This document shows, piece by piece, positions 9,232 to 16,440 of a stretch of DNA of 33,928 bases. The DNA comes from an uncultured Roseburia sp. (GTDB taxonomy: Bacteria; Bacillota; Clostridia; Lachnospirales; Lachnospiraceae). The position numbers and the translations under genes were made by a program. The notes beneath the pieces are model-generated. The model saw nothing but the letters and a program-made list of their open reading frames with translations, was not told the DNA's origin and searched no databases. The stretch is taken from NCBI GenBank assembly GCA_900548205.1, contig URJS01000016.1, positions 1-33,928 of the forward strand, given 5' to 3'. Numbering within the stretch: position 1 is the stretch's first letter; each line of letters starts with the position of its first letter.

Positions 9232-9259
9232 ATTTTATCAGAAAGTAGAAAAGTGTCAA
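9232..9259 (-). promoter_or_regulatory. Promoter of the CapA-like gene
   Basis: On the minus strand a perfect -35 TTGACA (9259-9254) and -10 TAAAAT (9237-9232) are spaced 16 bp apart, about 30 bp upstream of the chosen ATG at 9201. The transcript would start close to the rejected ATG at 9222, which supports the shorter protein. Confidence 0.72.
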
Positions 9260-9295
9260 ATGAAGAATTGCTTTTCTATCCGCGCGTCTCCTGAT

Positions 9296-10204
9296 TTATT
9301 GTATCGTAAGCTCCAGCGAACCCATATCACAGGAAAGCGCCGCCGTGTGCTCCGCTCCCGCGTTTTTGGGCTCATAGTCTGCGGAAATAGAGGAGTAATC
9401 ACGTCCGTTCACCGTAAGCTCACCCATATCACAGGAAAGCTCATATCGATAGGCAGCGGCGTCCCCCGAAAGTGAAAGCGCAACGTTTCCCATGGAGGTT
9501 TTTGCTGTGATGTCGCCCTCTGCCGCACCCTCAACCGAAACATTTCCCATGTCACAATCAATCTCAAGATTCTGATAAGTTCCGCCCAAAAGCTCGGCGT
9601 TTCCGGTGTCTGCCAAGACAATCGTCTCCCCTGATACCGTAAAATCCTCTAAAACCGCGCTTGCCGCATCTACCGTCACCGTAAGCTTCTCACAGCGCAT
9701 GTCCGCAAGAGAAAGCTGTCCCTCCGCCGCGTCCAACTCCAGCTTTACGTCAGAAAGCGCAAGCCCTGACGGAATCTCGATCACAAATTCTGTATTGGAA
9801 CGATTGCTCCAATCTCCCGAACGGTGGTACGCAAGAGAAAGCGTGCCGTCCGCCGTCACAGCTCCCTTATAATCCTGCTCCCTTCCCCGATACATATGCA
9901 CTACAACAGTATCTGTCTGAGCGCCTTCCTCCACATACACCTCTGCCGCTTCCATATCAATTTCCAGATTCCTGATCCCAGCCGTCTCATAGGTATAGGA
10001 AACGCTGCTCTCCCCTTCTGTATCCCGATCTCGATCCGAATAATAGATACCATCCCAGCCGATATGCCAGTTTCCATAGGTCACACCCGCCTCAAGCAGC
10101 TTATGGACGCCTCCGCCCATAACGGATGCAGCAATACAAAGCAACACTCCTATCCCTGCAAGAACTCCCGCAAGGATCAGACTTATCCTCGTAAATAGTT
10201 TCAT
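9296..10204 (-). CDS. DUF4097-type beta-strand repeat protein, membrane anchored
   Basis: The 302-residue protein has one N-terminal membrane segment (about 8-30). The rest is predicted to be a beta-solenoid of short strands ending in Asp/Gly turns. A recurring CDMG motif is seen: IDCDMGNVSVEG, LSCDMGELTVNG and LSCDMGSLELTI, with a related KTSMGNVAL. This pattern is typical of DUF4097 proteins, proposed to be envelope-stress or signalling scaffolds; no enzymatic residues are visible. Its ATG overlaps the stop of the DUF1700 gene as ATGA (10201-10204), so the two are translationally coupled. It is last in the PadR-DUF1700-DUF4097 module. Confidence 0.85.
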   Translation of the reverse strand: MKLFTRISLILAGVLAGIGVLLCIAASVMGGGVHKLLEAGVTYGNWHIGWDGIYYSDRDRDTEGESSVSYTYETAGIRNLEIDMEAAEVYVEEGAQTDTVVVHMYRGREQDYKGAVTADGTLSLAYHRSGDWSNRSNTEFVIEIPSGLALSDVKLELDAAEGQLSLADMRCEKLTVTVDAASAVLEDFTVSGETIVLADTGNAELLGGTYQNLEIDCDMGNVSVEGAAEGDITAKTSMGNVALSLSGDAAAYRYELSCDMGELTVNGRDYSSISADYEPKNAGAEHTAALSCDMGSLELTIQ

Positions 10205-10902
10205 GCCCCGACACGCTCCTTTCTTCTCTCAAACGGTCGTTTGCAAAGATGATAAATCCCCCTGACCGCCCACGGCAAAAAGCTCCCGCACACAACAACC
10301 ACAAGAAGCAGCGCCAGTATTCCGATCGCAAGAACCAGACAGCCGCCTCCGATCAAACCGACGCCAACCGCCGGATCTGCACCGATGATCAGTGAAATCC
10401 CTGCACCGATCAAAACAACACCCGTAATTAACAAAGATGCCATGACTGCCACCGAGGCAAGTGCGATCCCCACCGCCATTGCCGCCGCGGCAAGCGCAAG
10501 ACTAATGAGAAGAAGAAGCAGCGTAAGCCAGATCGGGGAGGTCAGCACCGCCGCCGCGGCTATAAGCGCCGCCATGCCTGCACTCCGTTCCTTTGTACGG
10601 CTTTTTGCCATCCCTCCGACTGCCTCATTAATATTCCTATAATATTCCTCATCCCTATTTGCAAACGTATTATAATATTTACCGTCGGCTGCACCCTTTT
10701 TTTCGGGATCGATCCCAAAATCCTTTAAAATACTCTCCGCCGCCTTCTGTGGGGATTCCAGCTTTGCAAGAATCTCCTGCTCGTTCTCCTCCCCCGCATC
10801 CTCAAAATAGCTTCTGTAAAACGCGACTGCATCTGCCCGCTCCTCCTTCGAGATTGCCGAAAGAAGCTGCTCTAACTGCCGCAAAAAATCTTCCTTATTC
10901 AT
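10201..10902 (-). CDS. DUF1700/HAAS-domain membrane protein
   Basis: The N-terminal 60 residues (MNKEDFLRQLEQLL, followed by FYRSYFEDAG and LESPQKAAESIL) match the HAAS/DUF1700 helical domain that accompanies PadR regulators. Four hydrophobic segments follow (about 105-215), rich in Ala, Leu and Ile, and a basic tail ends the protein. Start is ATG 10902, five bases after GGAGG; upstream in-frame ATGs lack this. The length is 233 residues. It is 45 bp after padR and overlaps the DUF4097 gene by 4 bp. In known PadR modules such proteins are thought to relay an envelope signal to PadR; that role here is inference. Confidence 0.86.
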   Translation of the reverse strand: MNKEDFLRQLEQLLSAISKEERADAVAFYRSYFEDAGEENEQEILAKLESPQKAAESILKDFGIDPEKKGAADGKYYNTFANRDEEYYRNINEAVGGMAKSRTKERSAGMAALIAAAAVLTSPIWLTLLLLLISLALAAAAMAVGIALASVAVMASLLITGVVLIGAGISLIIGADPAVGVGLIGGGCLVLAIGILALLLVVVVCGSFLPWAVRGIYHLCKRPFERRKERVGA

Positions 10903-10947
10903 CGTTTCCTCCATTCTTATGCACTCCATACCAAAATCCCGTATGCG

Positions 10948-11274
10948 CTACGCATCTGCCCGCTCCTCGCAAAATAACCCTGAAATCTTAGCGGAATATT
11001 CCCGCCATTCTCTGCGGTATTCCTGCAGCCTTTCGCTGCCCGCTTCCGTAATCTGATAGTAACGCCTGTTTCTCCCTCCGCATTCCCTGTCGTATACACG
11101 CAGACAGCCACTTTTTTGCAGCCTGCGCAAAACGGGATACAGCGTTGATTCCGACACGTCGATCGCCGCCCTGACATCCTGCGTGATCCGGTAACCGTAT
11201 GTTCCCTCCTCATCCTTTGAGACGACTGCCAAAACGATTGCATCCAAAAGCGCAGCGCCCGTGTTAAATACCAT
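10948..11274 (-). CDS. PadR-family transcriptional regulator
   Basis: The 108-residue winged-helix protein has the standard PadR layout. Helix 1 is in GAALLDAIVLAVVS; TYGYRITQDV leads to the recognition helix SESTLYPVLRRLQKSG; the wing contains RRYYQITEAG; a C-terminal dimerisation helix follows (LQEYRREWREY). The start follows the strong RBS AGGGGGTGAG. It leads the DUF1700-DUF4097 module and almost certainly represses its own operon through the palindrome over the promoter. Confidence 0.93.
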   Translation of the reverse strand: MVFNTGAALLDAIVLAVVSKDEEGTYGYRITQDVRAAIDVSESTLYPVLRRLQKSGCLRVYDRECGGRNRRYYQITEAGSERLQEYRREWREYSAKISGLFCEERADA

Positions 11275-11324
11275 GCCCTCACCCCCTGCCTGTTTATAGA
11301 TCTTTTATAATATCATTTCTTTTA

Positions 11325-11358
11325 CAATACTATATATTATATAGTATTGTATTGTCAA
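11325..11358 (-). promoter_or_regulatory. PadR-operon promoter with overlapping palindromic operator
   Basis: On the minus strand a perfect -35 TTGACA (11358-11353) is followed by a -10 (TATATA or TATAGT, spacing 16-18 bp) buried in a 25-bp palindrome, 11325-11349. Its arms CAATACTATATA and TATATAGTATTG mirror each other around a single central base. The palindrome covers the spacer and -10, so a dimer bound there would block RNA polymerase. This is the expected site for autorepression by the adjacent PadR. Confidence 0.8.
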
Positions 11359-11369
11359 TAGGATAGGGA

Positions 11370-11516
11370 GTGCAATTTCCTATTCTATTAAAAATCTCGC
11401 TTTCGAGATTTCCCGCCTGCGGCGGGTCGCATCAGCGACACAGTTCTATTCCGCCGCAGTGCGATCACCCGGAGGGTTTTGCATGATAGGAAATGCAAAT
11501 TTCCTATCATGCAAAA
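11370..11516. repeat. Cluster of hairpins, possible repeated intergenic element
   Basis: The 350-bp gap between padR and the DUF1002 gene holds no coding frame. Between the PadR operator and a terminator it carries a series of inverted repeats: 11392-11399/11404-11411 (8 bp), 11412-11417/11421-11426 (6 bp), 11426-11430/11435-11439 (5 bp), and a perfect 18-bp stem 11477-11494/11499-11516 with GCAA loop. CTGCGGCGG (11417-11425) can instead pair with CCGCCGCAG (11451-11459), giving an alternative fold. The sequence TTTCCTAT recurs at the left end (near 11377) and inside the 18-bp repeat. This is the look of a non-coding dispersed element; no second copy is apparent in this window. Confidence 0.6.
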
Positions 11517-11520
11517 AAAA

Positions 11521-11555
11521 GGCGGTGCGCTCCCTTTGGATGCACACCGCCTTTT
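11521..11555 (-). terminator. Rho-independent terminator of the DUF1002 gene
   Basis: GGCGGTG (11521-11527) pairs with CACCGCC (11545-11551), extended inward by GC/GC after one mismatch. On the minus strand the stem is followed by eight T residues and on the plus strand by five, so it can stop transcription both ways. It lies 70 bp after the stop codon at 11625. Confidence 0.85.
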
Positions 11556-11624
11556 TCTTACTCCTGTTCTGTTTATAAAACTAAAAATCTCTCAATCTCC
11601 ACTGCCGCATTCTATATTCCCTTG

Positions 11625-12803
11625 TCAGGAAAACAAGGACTTAAAGAAATCTGCGATTGCCTCAAACGCACGGACGAAGAAATCGCCGATCGCCGATAAA
11701 ATTCCATCTCCTCCGCCATCCCGGAAGGAATTGTATAAGGACTCCGCATAATCAACAAGTCCGCTCAAATCAATTCCCAGAGAGGTGATTTTCAAAAGCA
11801 GGTCTACGATCTGCTGACGCTCCGTGTCGGAGAGGGTTACCCCGTACTTCTCGCACGCCTCATCGATGACCTTGTTAATATTCTCCGCATCGCTGAAATC
11901 ATTCTGTGCGATGACAGACTTAATATAGGCGATAAATTCCTCGACCTCCTCATTGGTCAAGCCCTCGATCGACGCAGCAAGCTCTCCCGTCACGACAAGC
12001 TCATTGAGCGCAGCGTCAATGACCGTATCGTCGACTGCCTTTCCGGTCATCTCCCCATAAGCCTTAAAGATGCCGACCAGCGCCGCCGTGCCGGAAATCG
12101 GTTTTGGTCCCGCCACGATAATGTCCGCGTCCGTGATCCCTGCTGTTGCCAGCGCATTTTTATACATTCCCACCGTACAGTAGGTAATATTGCTCGTCGA
12201 AATATTTAATCCGCTTCCGGGTTTCCGATCAACGATCACAATCGACGACCACGCCTTATTTCCTATCTTGGATGCGTCAATATACGCCCCGAGATATTGA
12301 TGCTCCTCCTGATTTGTGACGTACACCACATCATAATTTGCCAGTCCCGCCGGATCGATCCCCATCAGTCCCAGCACTGTAGCGCGCTGCTCCTCCGTCA
12401 AATCTGCGCCCAGTGAAAGATAGGGTCTGTCATCCTTTTGGATCGTTACCTGATCTCCGTTTGTGTTTGGCACCTGTTCTCCCTGTACATTTGCATCCGG
12501 CACCTGCTCCCCCTGTATATTGGGGCTTTGTACCTGCTCTCCCTGTATATTCTGATTCGTCGTCTGCCCGCCCTGCGGCTGTGTCTCCCCGGACGGCTGC
12601 TGTCCGCCCTGCGGCTGCGTCTCCCCGGACGGCGCCTGTCCGTCCTGCGGCTGTGTCTCCCCAGACGGCTGCTGTGTCTCTGCTGTCCCTGCCTGCACCT
12701 CCGTTGACGGTGCGGCAGACTGCGAAGCCGCCGCCGGCACTGCGGTAAACAGCGTCACAGCCGCCAGAAAAATACTAAGACCTCTTGACCATTTCTTTCT
12801 CAC
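11625..12803 (-). CDS. Secreted DUF1002 protein with Pro/Gln/Gly repeat linker
   Basis: Start is placed at GTG 12803, seven bases after GGGAGG; the upstream ATGs at 12809 and 12824 sit directly against RBS-like sequence with one-base spacing and are less likely. The 392-residue product starts with a signal peptide (basic KKWSR, hydrophobic LSIFLAAVTLFTAV, then PAAASQ). A repeat linker follows: three units of about 12 residues (PSGETQPQGGQ) and three of 10 residues (NIQGEQVP). The C-terminal two thirds match DUF1002 (YLSLGADLTEEQR, then YVTNQEEHQYLG, the ITYCTVGMYKNALATAGI region and GTAALVGIFKAYGEMTG). The family function is unknown. The last 15 residues contain a hydrophobic helix. It has its own promoter. 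Confidence 0.85.
   Translation of the reverse strand: MRKKWSRGLSIFLAAVTLFTAVPAAASQSAAPSTEVQAGTAETQQPSGETQPQDGQAPSGETQPQGGQQPSGETQPQGGQTTNQNIQGEQVQSPNIQGEQVPDANVQGEQVPNTNGDQVTIQKDDRPYLSLGADLTEEQRATVLGLMGIDPAGLANYDVVYVTNQEEHQYLGAYIDASKIGNKAWSSIVIVDRKPGSGLNISTSNITYCTVGMYKNALATAGITDADIIVAGPKPISGTAALVGIFKAYGEMTGKAVDDTVIDAALNELVVTGELAASIEGLTNEEVEEFIAYIKSVIAQNDFSDAENINKVIDEACEKYGVTLSDTERQQIVDLLLKITSLGIDLSGLVDYAESLYNSFRDGGGDGILSAIGDFFVRAFEAIADFFKSLFS
12472..12674 (-). repeat. Two in-frame minisatellites inside the DUF1002 gene
   Basis: About three 36-bp units (roughly 12568-12674, encoding PSGETQPQ[G/D]GQ[Q/A]) and three 30-bp units (roughly 12472-12555, encoding NIQGEQV plus three residues) lie side by side. 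Unit lengths are multiples of three, so copy-number change keeps the frame and would alter the length of the linker between signal peptide and DUF1002 domain. Confidence 0.8.
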
Positions 12804-12844
12804 CTGCATACCTCCCTGTCTCATACTCCTTGAAACAAGTACTA

Positions 12845-12874
12845 ATTCTACTATGAGTTTACGAAAAAAAGCAA
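12845..12874 (-). promoter_or_regulatory. Possible promoter of the DUF1002 gene
   Basis: On the minus strand TTGCTT (12874-12869) and TAGAAT (12850-12845) are separated by 18 bp, about 42 bp before the GTG start and just after the stop of the hydrolase gene at 12890. Boxes are imperfect. Confidence 0.5.
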
Positions 12875-12889
12875 GCATTTCATAGATTC

Positions 12890-13834
12890 TTAAGATTCTA
12901 CGCGCACATTCAGCCACGCTCCAATATCCGCATACACACACGCACGGTCCGTCTCATTTAAAATCTCATGACGGTCATTCTCATAAAGCTTATAAGTAAT
13001 ATCCGAAAGTCCCGCCTCCTCATAAAGACGGTAGGCTCTCTTGACGCCCTCTCCCATATCTCCGACCGGATCGTCCTTGCCGGAAACAAAAAAGAGCGGC
13101 AGATCCCTTGGCACACGCGCCACATTTTCCTTCTGATTGTCAAAGAGCACCGCCTCCATCAGACCGCGGTAGCCATTCACCGTAAATAAAAACGTACATC
13201 TCGGATCGTGATAATATTCCCTGACGTTCTCCTCATTTTTTGAGAGCCAGCTGTTTTTATGATCCTTTCCGTACAGGTCAAACCGCCGATACGGCTTACT
13301 GTAGGAAATCGTCTGAAGCAATCTGCTCCGGTAATGCCAGCCCCGCACAAAGGCGATCGTCCGGCACAAAAAAAGTCCAAGCTTCATCGTCCGATCCGGC
13401 ATACAGCCCGTACCCATAATGATCGCTCCGTCCACTCCCTGTGGGTGGATGCACAGATATTTGCGCAGCATATAAGAGCCCATGCTGTGTCCGAGCATAA
13501 AATAAGGCAGCTTTGGGTACTCCTCCTGCACGGTCGTCCGAAGCCTGTGCATATCCTCCACAAGCGTATCGCTCGGATGCTCTTTCTCAAAATACCCCCA
13601 GTTTTCCTGATCTGTCACGGACACTCCGTGCCCCAAATGATCATGTCCGACCACCAGATACCCCTGCTCGTTCAGATAAGCGGCAAACGCCGCATAGCGT
13701 TCAATATACTCGACCATGCCGTGCGTAATCTGCACGACCGCCTTGTGCGCGCCATCCTCCCGCATCCATTTTACGGCATGGATCATCGTTATTCCGTCCG
13801 CCGATAAAAATCCAAATCCTTCCTCTTTTGTCAT
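12890..13834 (-). CDS. Alpha/beta hydrolase, monoacylglycerol lipase/lysophospholipase-like
   Basis: The protein fits the serine aminopeptidase S33/Hydrolase_4 group. From ATG 13834 (314 residues, RBS GAGGGGG at 7 bases) it has the oxyanion motif THGMVEY (about 37), the nucleophile elbow GHSMGS with Ser117, the acid in VSGKDDPVGDMG, and the base His in YENDRHEILNE. This gives a complete catalytic triad. No signal peptide is present, so it acts in the cytoplasm. An ATG at 13864 would add ten residues but has no RBS. It follows recJ closely; substrate is not predictable beyond small acyl esters. Confidence 0.87.
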   Translation of the reverse strand: MTKEEGFGFLSADGITMIHAVKWMREDGAHKAVVQITHGMVEYIERYAAFAAYLNEQGYLVVGHDHLGHGVSVTDQENWGYFEKEHPSDTLVEDMHRLRTTVQEEYPKLPYFMLGHSMGSYMLRKYLCIHPQGVDGAIIMGTGCMPDRTMKLGLFLCRTIAFVRGWHYRSRLLQTISYSKPYRRFDLYGKDHKNSWLSKNEENVREYYHDPRCTFLFTVNGYRGLMEAVLFDNQKENVARVPRDLPLFFVSGKDDPVGDMGEGVKRAYRLYEEAGLSDITYKLYENDRHEILNETDRACVYADIGAWLNVRVES

Positions 13835-13868
13835 ACCACATCCCCCTCTCCCGTGTTCTGCCATGCTC

Positions 13869-15626
13869 CTACTGATAGCTGCGGATCACAAGCTGCACGC
13901 GCCGGATCCCCTGATATTCATTGATCTCGGGATAATACACGGCGGACATACGAATCCCGTTTTTTTGTCCGCGCAGGGAGGCTTTTACCTCCTGCTCCCC
14001 GTATTTTTGGCGATAATACTCCTTCCACTGCTCAATATCGCCGAAATACACGGCGTCCACACGCGTACCACGCTCTGTCTGCAACTGTAATTTTAACACA
14101 TTTTGGTTCTTTCCGACAATACGCGCATGCAAAACGGCGAGGTTTTTATCGGCAAACTGCGGCTTTCCGTTTCCTTTCCCGAAAGGCTCCAAAATAGCAA
14201 GCTCTCTAACCAGCTCCTCAGTCGGATAATCTGCAGGCATCGCAATGTCAATCCTCACCTTTGGAATAAAATCCTCCTCTGTCAGAGTACATGCCTCATT
14301 GATCTCCCTGCGGAAATTCTCAACCTCCTCCTCCGGCAGTGAAAGCCCTGCCGCCATCGGATGACCGCCGAATCTTGTAAACAGATGCCGGCATTTACAG
14401 AGCTCCTCATACATCGAATATGTCTCGATCGACCTTCCCGAGCCCTTCACTCCGTCCTCCGCCCTTGTCAGGACAAATGCCGGCTTCTGATATGCCTCCC
14501 GGATTCTTCCTGCAATGATTCCCGCAAGGCTCTCATGCACCTTGGGCAGATAAACGACCAGCACCCGCTCCCCGGCATTTCCCTCCTCCACAATACGCTT
14601 TGCAGCCTCCACGCCCGCAGCCGTCAGCTCCTTTCTCTGCAAATTGAGCTCCACAAGCTGCTCTGCCGCTTTCATCGCGGACAGCTCATCCTCCTGCAAA
14701 AAAAGCTTTAAGGACAGCTGTGCCGTCTCAAGCCTTCCGCCCGCATTGACGCAGGGACCAAGCACATAACCAATATGGTATGCCGTAATTTCCTCCGGCG
14801 TAAGCTTATTTTGGAAAATCAGCGCGCGCATGCCCGGATTTTTTGTTTCCCGTATGCGCCGCAGGCCTTCCTTTACCAGAATACGGTTTTCGTCTGTCAG
14901 CTCCACAACATCGCCGACTGTCGCAAACGCAACCTCCTCCAAAAAGGGATATGCCTCCTCCTTTGGCACACCGCAGCGCTCGTATAACAGGCAGATGACC
15001 TTCCATGCCACCGCCGCACCGCAAAGCCCCGGATAAGGATAGCTGCACTCCGGCTGCTTGGGATTTACGATCGCGTCTGCCGCACTGCGCAGATAGGTAC
15101 GCACGCCATCCGCCTCACGATACGGAATCTCATGATGATCCGTCACTAAAACAGTCATCCCAAGCTCCTTGGCATGTGCGATTTCATCAATCGCCGCAAT
15201 TCCGTTATCACAGGTGATGATCGTGTCGATTCCGCTCTCATAAGCCTCCTCGATCAAATGATCATTTATCCCATAGCCGTCCTTCATGCGGTCCGGTATT
15301 TTCGTGCTGACGTTGGCGCCGCACCGCTTTAAGCCGCGAGAAAGAATGTAAGTTGCCATCACGCCGTCAATATCATAATCGCCGATGATGCGGATCGGCA
15401 GCTGCGCTTTGATCTTTTCCTCCAAAATCGCGGCGCAGCGGACCGCATCATGGAGCAGGTGCGCGTCATACAGATCGTCCATGCCTCCGTTTATGTATTT
15501 CTCCACCGCCGCATCTCCGACAATCTCACGGTTACGGATCAGACGCGCTGTGACCGGACTGATCAAAAATCGTTCCGCTATGCCCGCAAAGTCTGCTCCC
15601 TTTTGTACTACGACCCATTTTTCCAT
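13869..15626 (-). CDS. recJ: Single-stranded-DNA 5'-3' exonuclease RecJ
   Basis: The 585-residue DHH-family nuclease degrades 5' single-stranded ends during recombination and mismatch repair. Metal-binding motifs are intact: DYDIDG (83-88), CDNGI (about 139), DHHE (163-166), and NPKQP with CGAAVAWK. GPCVNAGGRLE follows, and the DHHA1 domain contains SGRSIETYS and GGHPMAAG. A C-terminal OB-like domain ends the protein. Length matches E. coli RecJ rather than the longer Bacillus form. The start lies inside the end of truA (19-bp overlap), showing translational coupling. Confidence 0.93.
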   Translation of the reverse strand: MEKWVVVQKGADFAGIAERFLISPVTARLIRNREIVGDAAVEKYINGGMDDLYDAHLLHDAVRCAAILEEKIKAQLPIRIIGDYDIDGVMATYILSRGLKRCGANVSTKIPDRMKDGYGINDHLIEEAYESGIDTIITCDNGIAAIDEIAHAKELGMTVLVTDHHEIPYREADGVRTYLRSAADAIVNPKQPECSYPYPGLCGAAVAWKVICLLYERCGVPKEEAYPFLEEVAFATVGDVVELTDENRILVKEGLRRIRETKNPGMRALIFQNKLTPEEITAYHIGYVLGPCVNAGGRLETAQLSLKLFLQEDELSAMKAAEQLVELNLQRKELTAAGVEAAKRIVEEGNAGERVLVVYLPKVHESLAGIIAGRIREAYQKPAFVLTRAEDGVKGSGRSIETYSMYEELCKCRHLFTRFGGHPMAAGLSLPEEEVENFRREINEACTLTEEDFIPKVRIDIAMPADYPTEELVRELAILEPFGKGNGKPQFADKNLAVLHARIVGKNQNVLKLQLQTERGTRVDAVYFGDIEQWKEYYRQKYGEQEVKASLRGQKNGIRMSAVYYPEINEYQGIRRVQLVIRSYQ

Positions 15627-16375
15627 GCTTCTTCCTCTCCGTATGTCACCTCAAGCAGCGTAAGTCCGCACGCAGGCGCCGTATAACCCGCGCATGCACG
15701 CTCTTTTGCCGCAAGGATCTGCTCGATCTCCTCCGGCTCCCGTCTCCCGTCGCCGATCTCGATCAATGTTCCTGTCAGTATGCGTACCATATTCTGCAAA
15801 AAACCATTGCCTGTATAAAAAATCTGAAGCTCCTGCTCCTTTTTTGCAATCGTGATCTCAGAAAGGGTACGCACCGCAGACTTTTTCATTTTTTTATTTC
15901 CGCAGAAGGAACGAAAATCGTGCGTTCCGATCAAAAGCTCCGCCGCCCGTCTCATCCGGCTGGCGTCAAGCGCAATGGGATAATGATAGACATAGCGCCG
16001 TTTAAATACATCCGCAACCTCCCCGGTATCAATCCGGTAGAGATACGTTTTACTCTTTGCCTGATAGCGGCTGTGAAAACGCTCTCCAACACGCTCTGCC
16101 CGAAGCACTGCGATGTCCTCCGGCAGATAACGGTTTAATTCCGCGCGCAGCACATCCTCCTCCCACGTCTCGCTAAGACAGAAGTTTGCAGTCTGCCCGC
16201 TTGCATGAACTCCCGCGTCTGTTCTTCCTGAGCCGATGACAGCGACCGGACCTCCGTTTAATCTTGAAAGGACATTCTGAAGCTTTCCCTGAATCGTCTG
16301 CTCCGTATCACCCAGACTCTGCCAGCCGCGGTAACGCGTCCCGTCATACTGCAAAATGATCTTATAATTATTCAT
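15608..16375 (-). CDS. truA: tRNA pseudouridine(38-40) synthase
   Basis: TruA isomerises uridines 38-40 of the tRNA anticodon arm. The 255-residue protein shows YDGTRYRGWQ near the N-terminus, the catalytic Asp53 in GSGRTDAGVHA, the FHSRYQAKSKTYLYRI region, and FLQNMVRILTGTLIEIG near the C-terminus. ATG 16375 is chosen by fit to the family start (MNNYKIILQYDGT); GGAG lies 12 bases upstream, rather far. It is the first gene behind the promoter near 16.4 kb and overlaps recJ by 19 bp. Confidence 0.94.
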   Translation of the reverse strand: MNNYKIILQYDGTRYRGWQSLGDTEQTIQGKLQNVLSRLNGGPVAVIGSGRTDAGVHASGQTANFCLSETWEEDVLRAELNRYLPEDIAVLRAERVGERFHSRYQAKSKTYLYRIDTGEVADVFKRRYVYHYPIALDASRMRRAAELLIGTHDFRSFCGNKKMKKSAVRTLSEITIAKKEQELQIFYTGNGFLQNMVRILTGTLIEIGDGRREPEEIEQILAAKERACAGYTAPACGLTLLEVTYGEEEAWKNGS

Positions 16376-16408
16376 CCCATGCGTCTCTCCTATCTGATGT
16401 TAGGAGTT

Positions 16409-16437
16409 ATTTTAGCACAGATCCGCACAAAAACCAA
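16409..16437 (-). promoter_or_regulatory. Promoter of truA-recJ
   Basis: On the minus strand TTGGTT (16437-16432) and TAAAAT (16414-16409) are 17 bp apart and 34 bp upstream of truA. The -35 overlaps the last codons of the peptidoglycan-binding protein gene (stop at 16441) only marginally, so the operon can be transcribed independently of glmS. Confidence 0.6.
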
Positions 16438-16440
16438 CTG

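Noticed and set aside
12472..12674. Possible CRISPR-like direct repeats
   Set aside because: Units are contiguous, in frame and coding for a low-complexity linker; no spacers.
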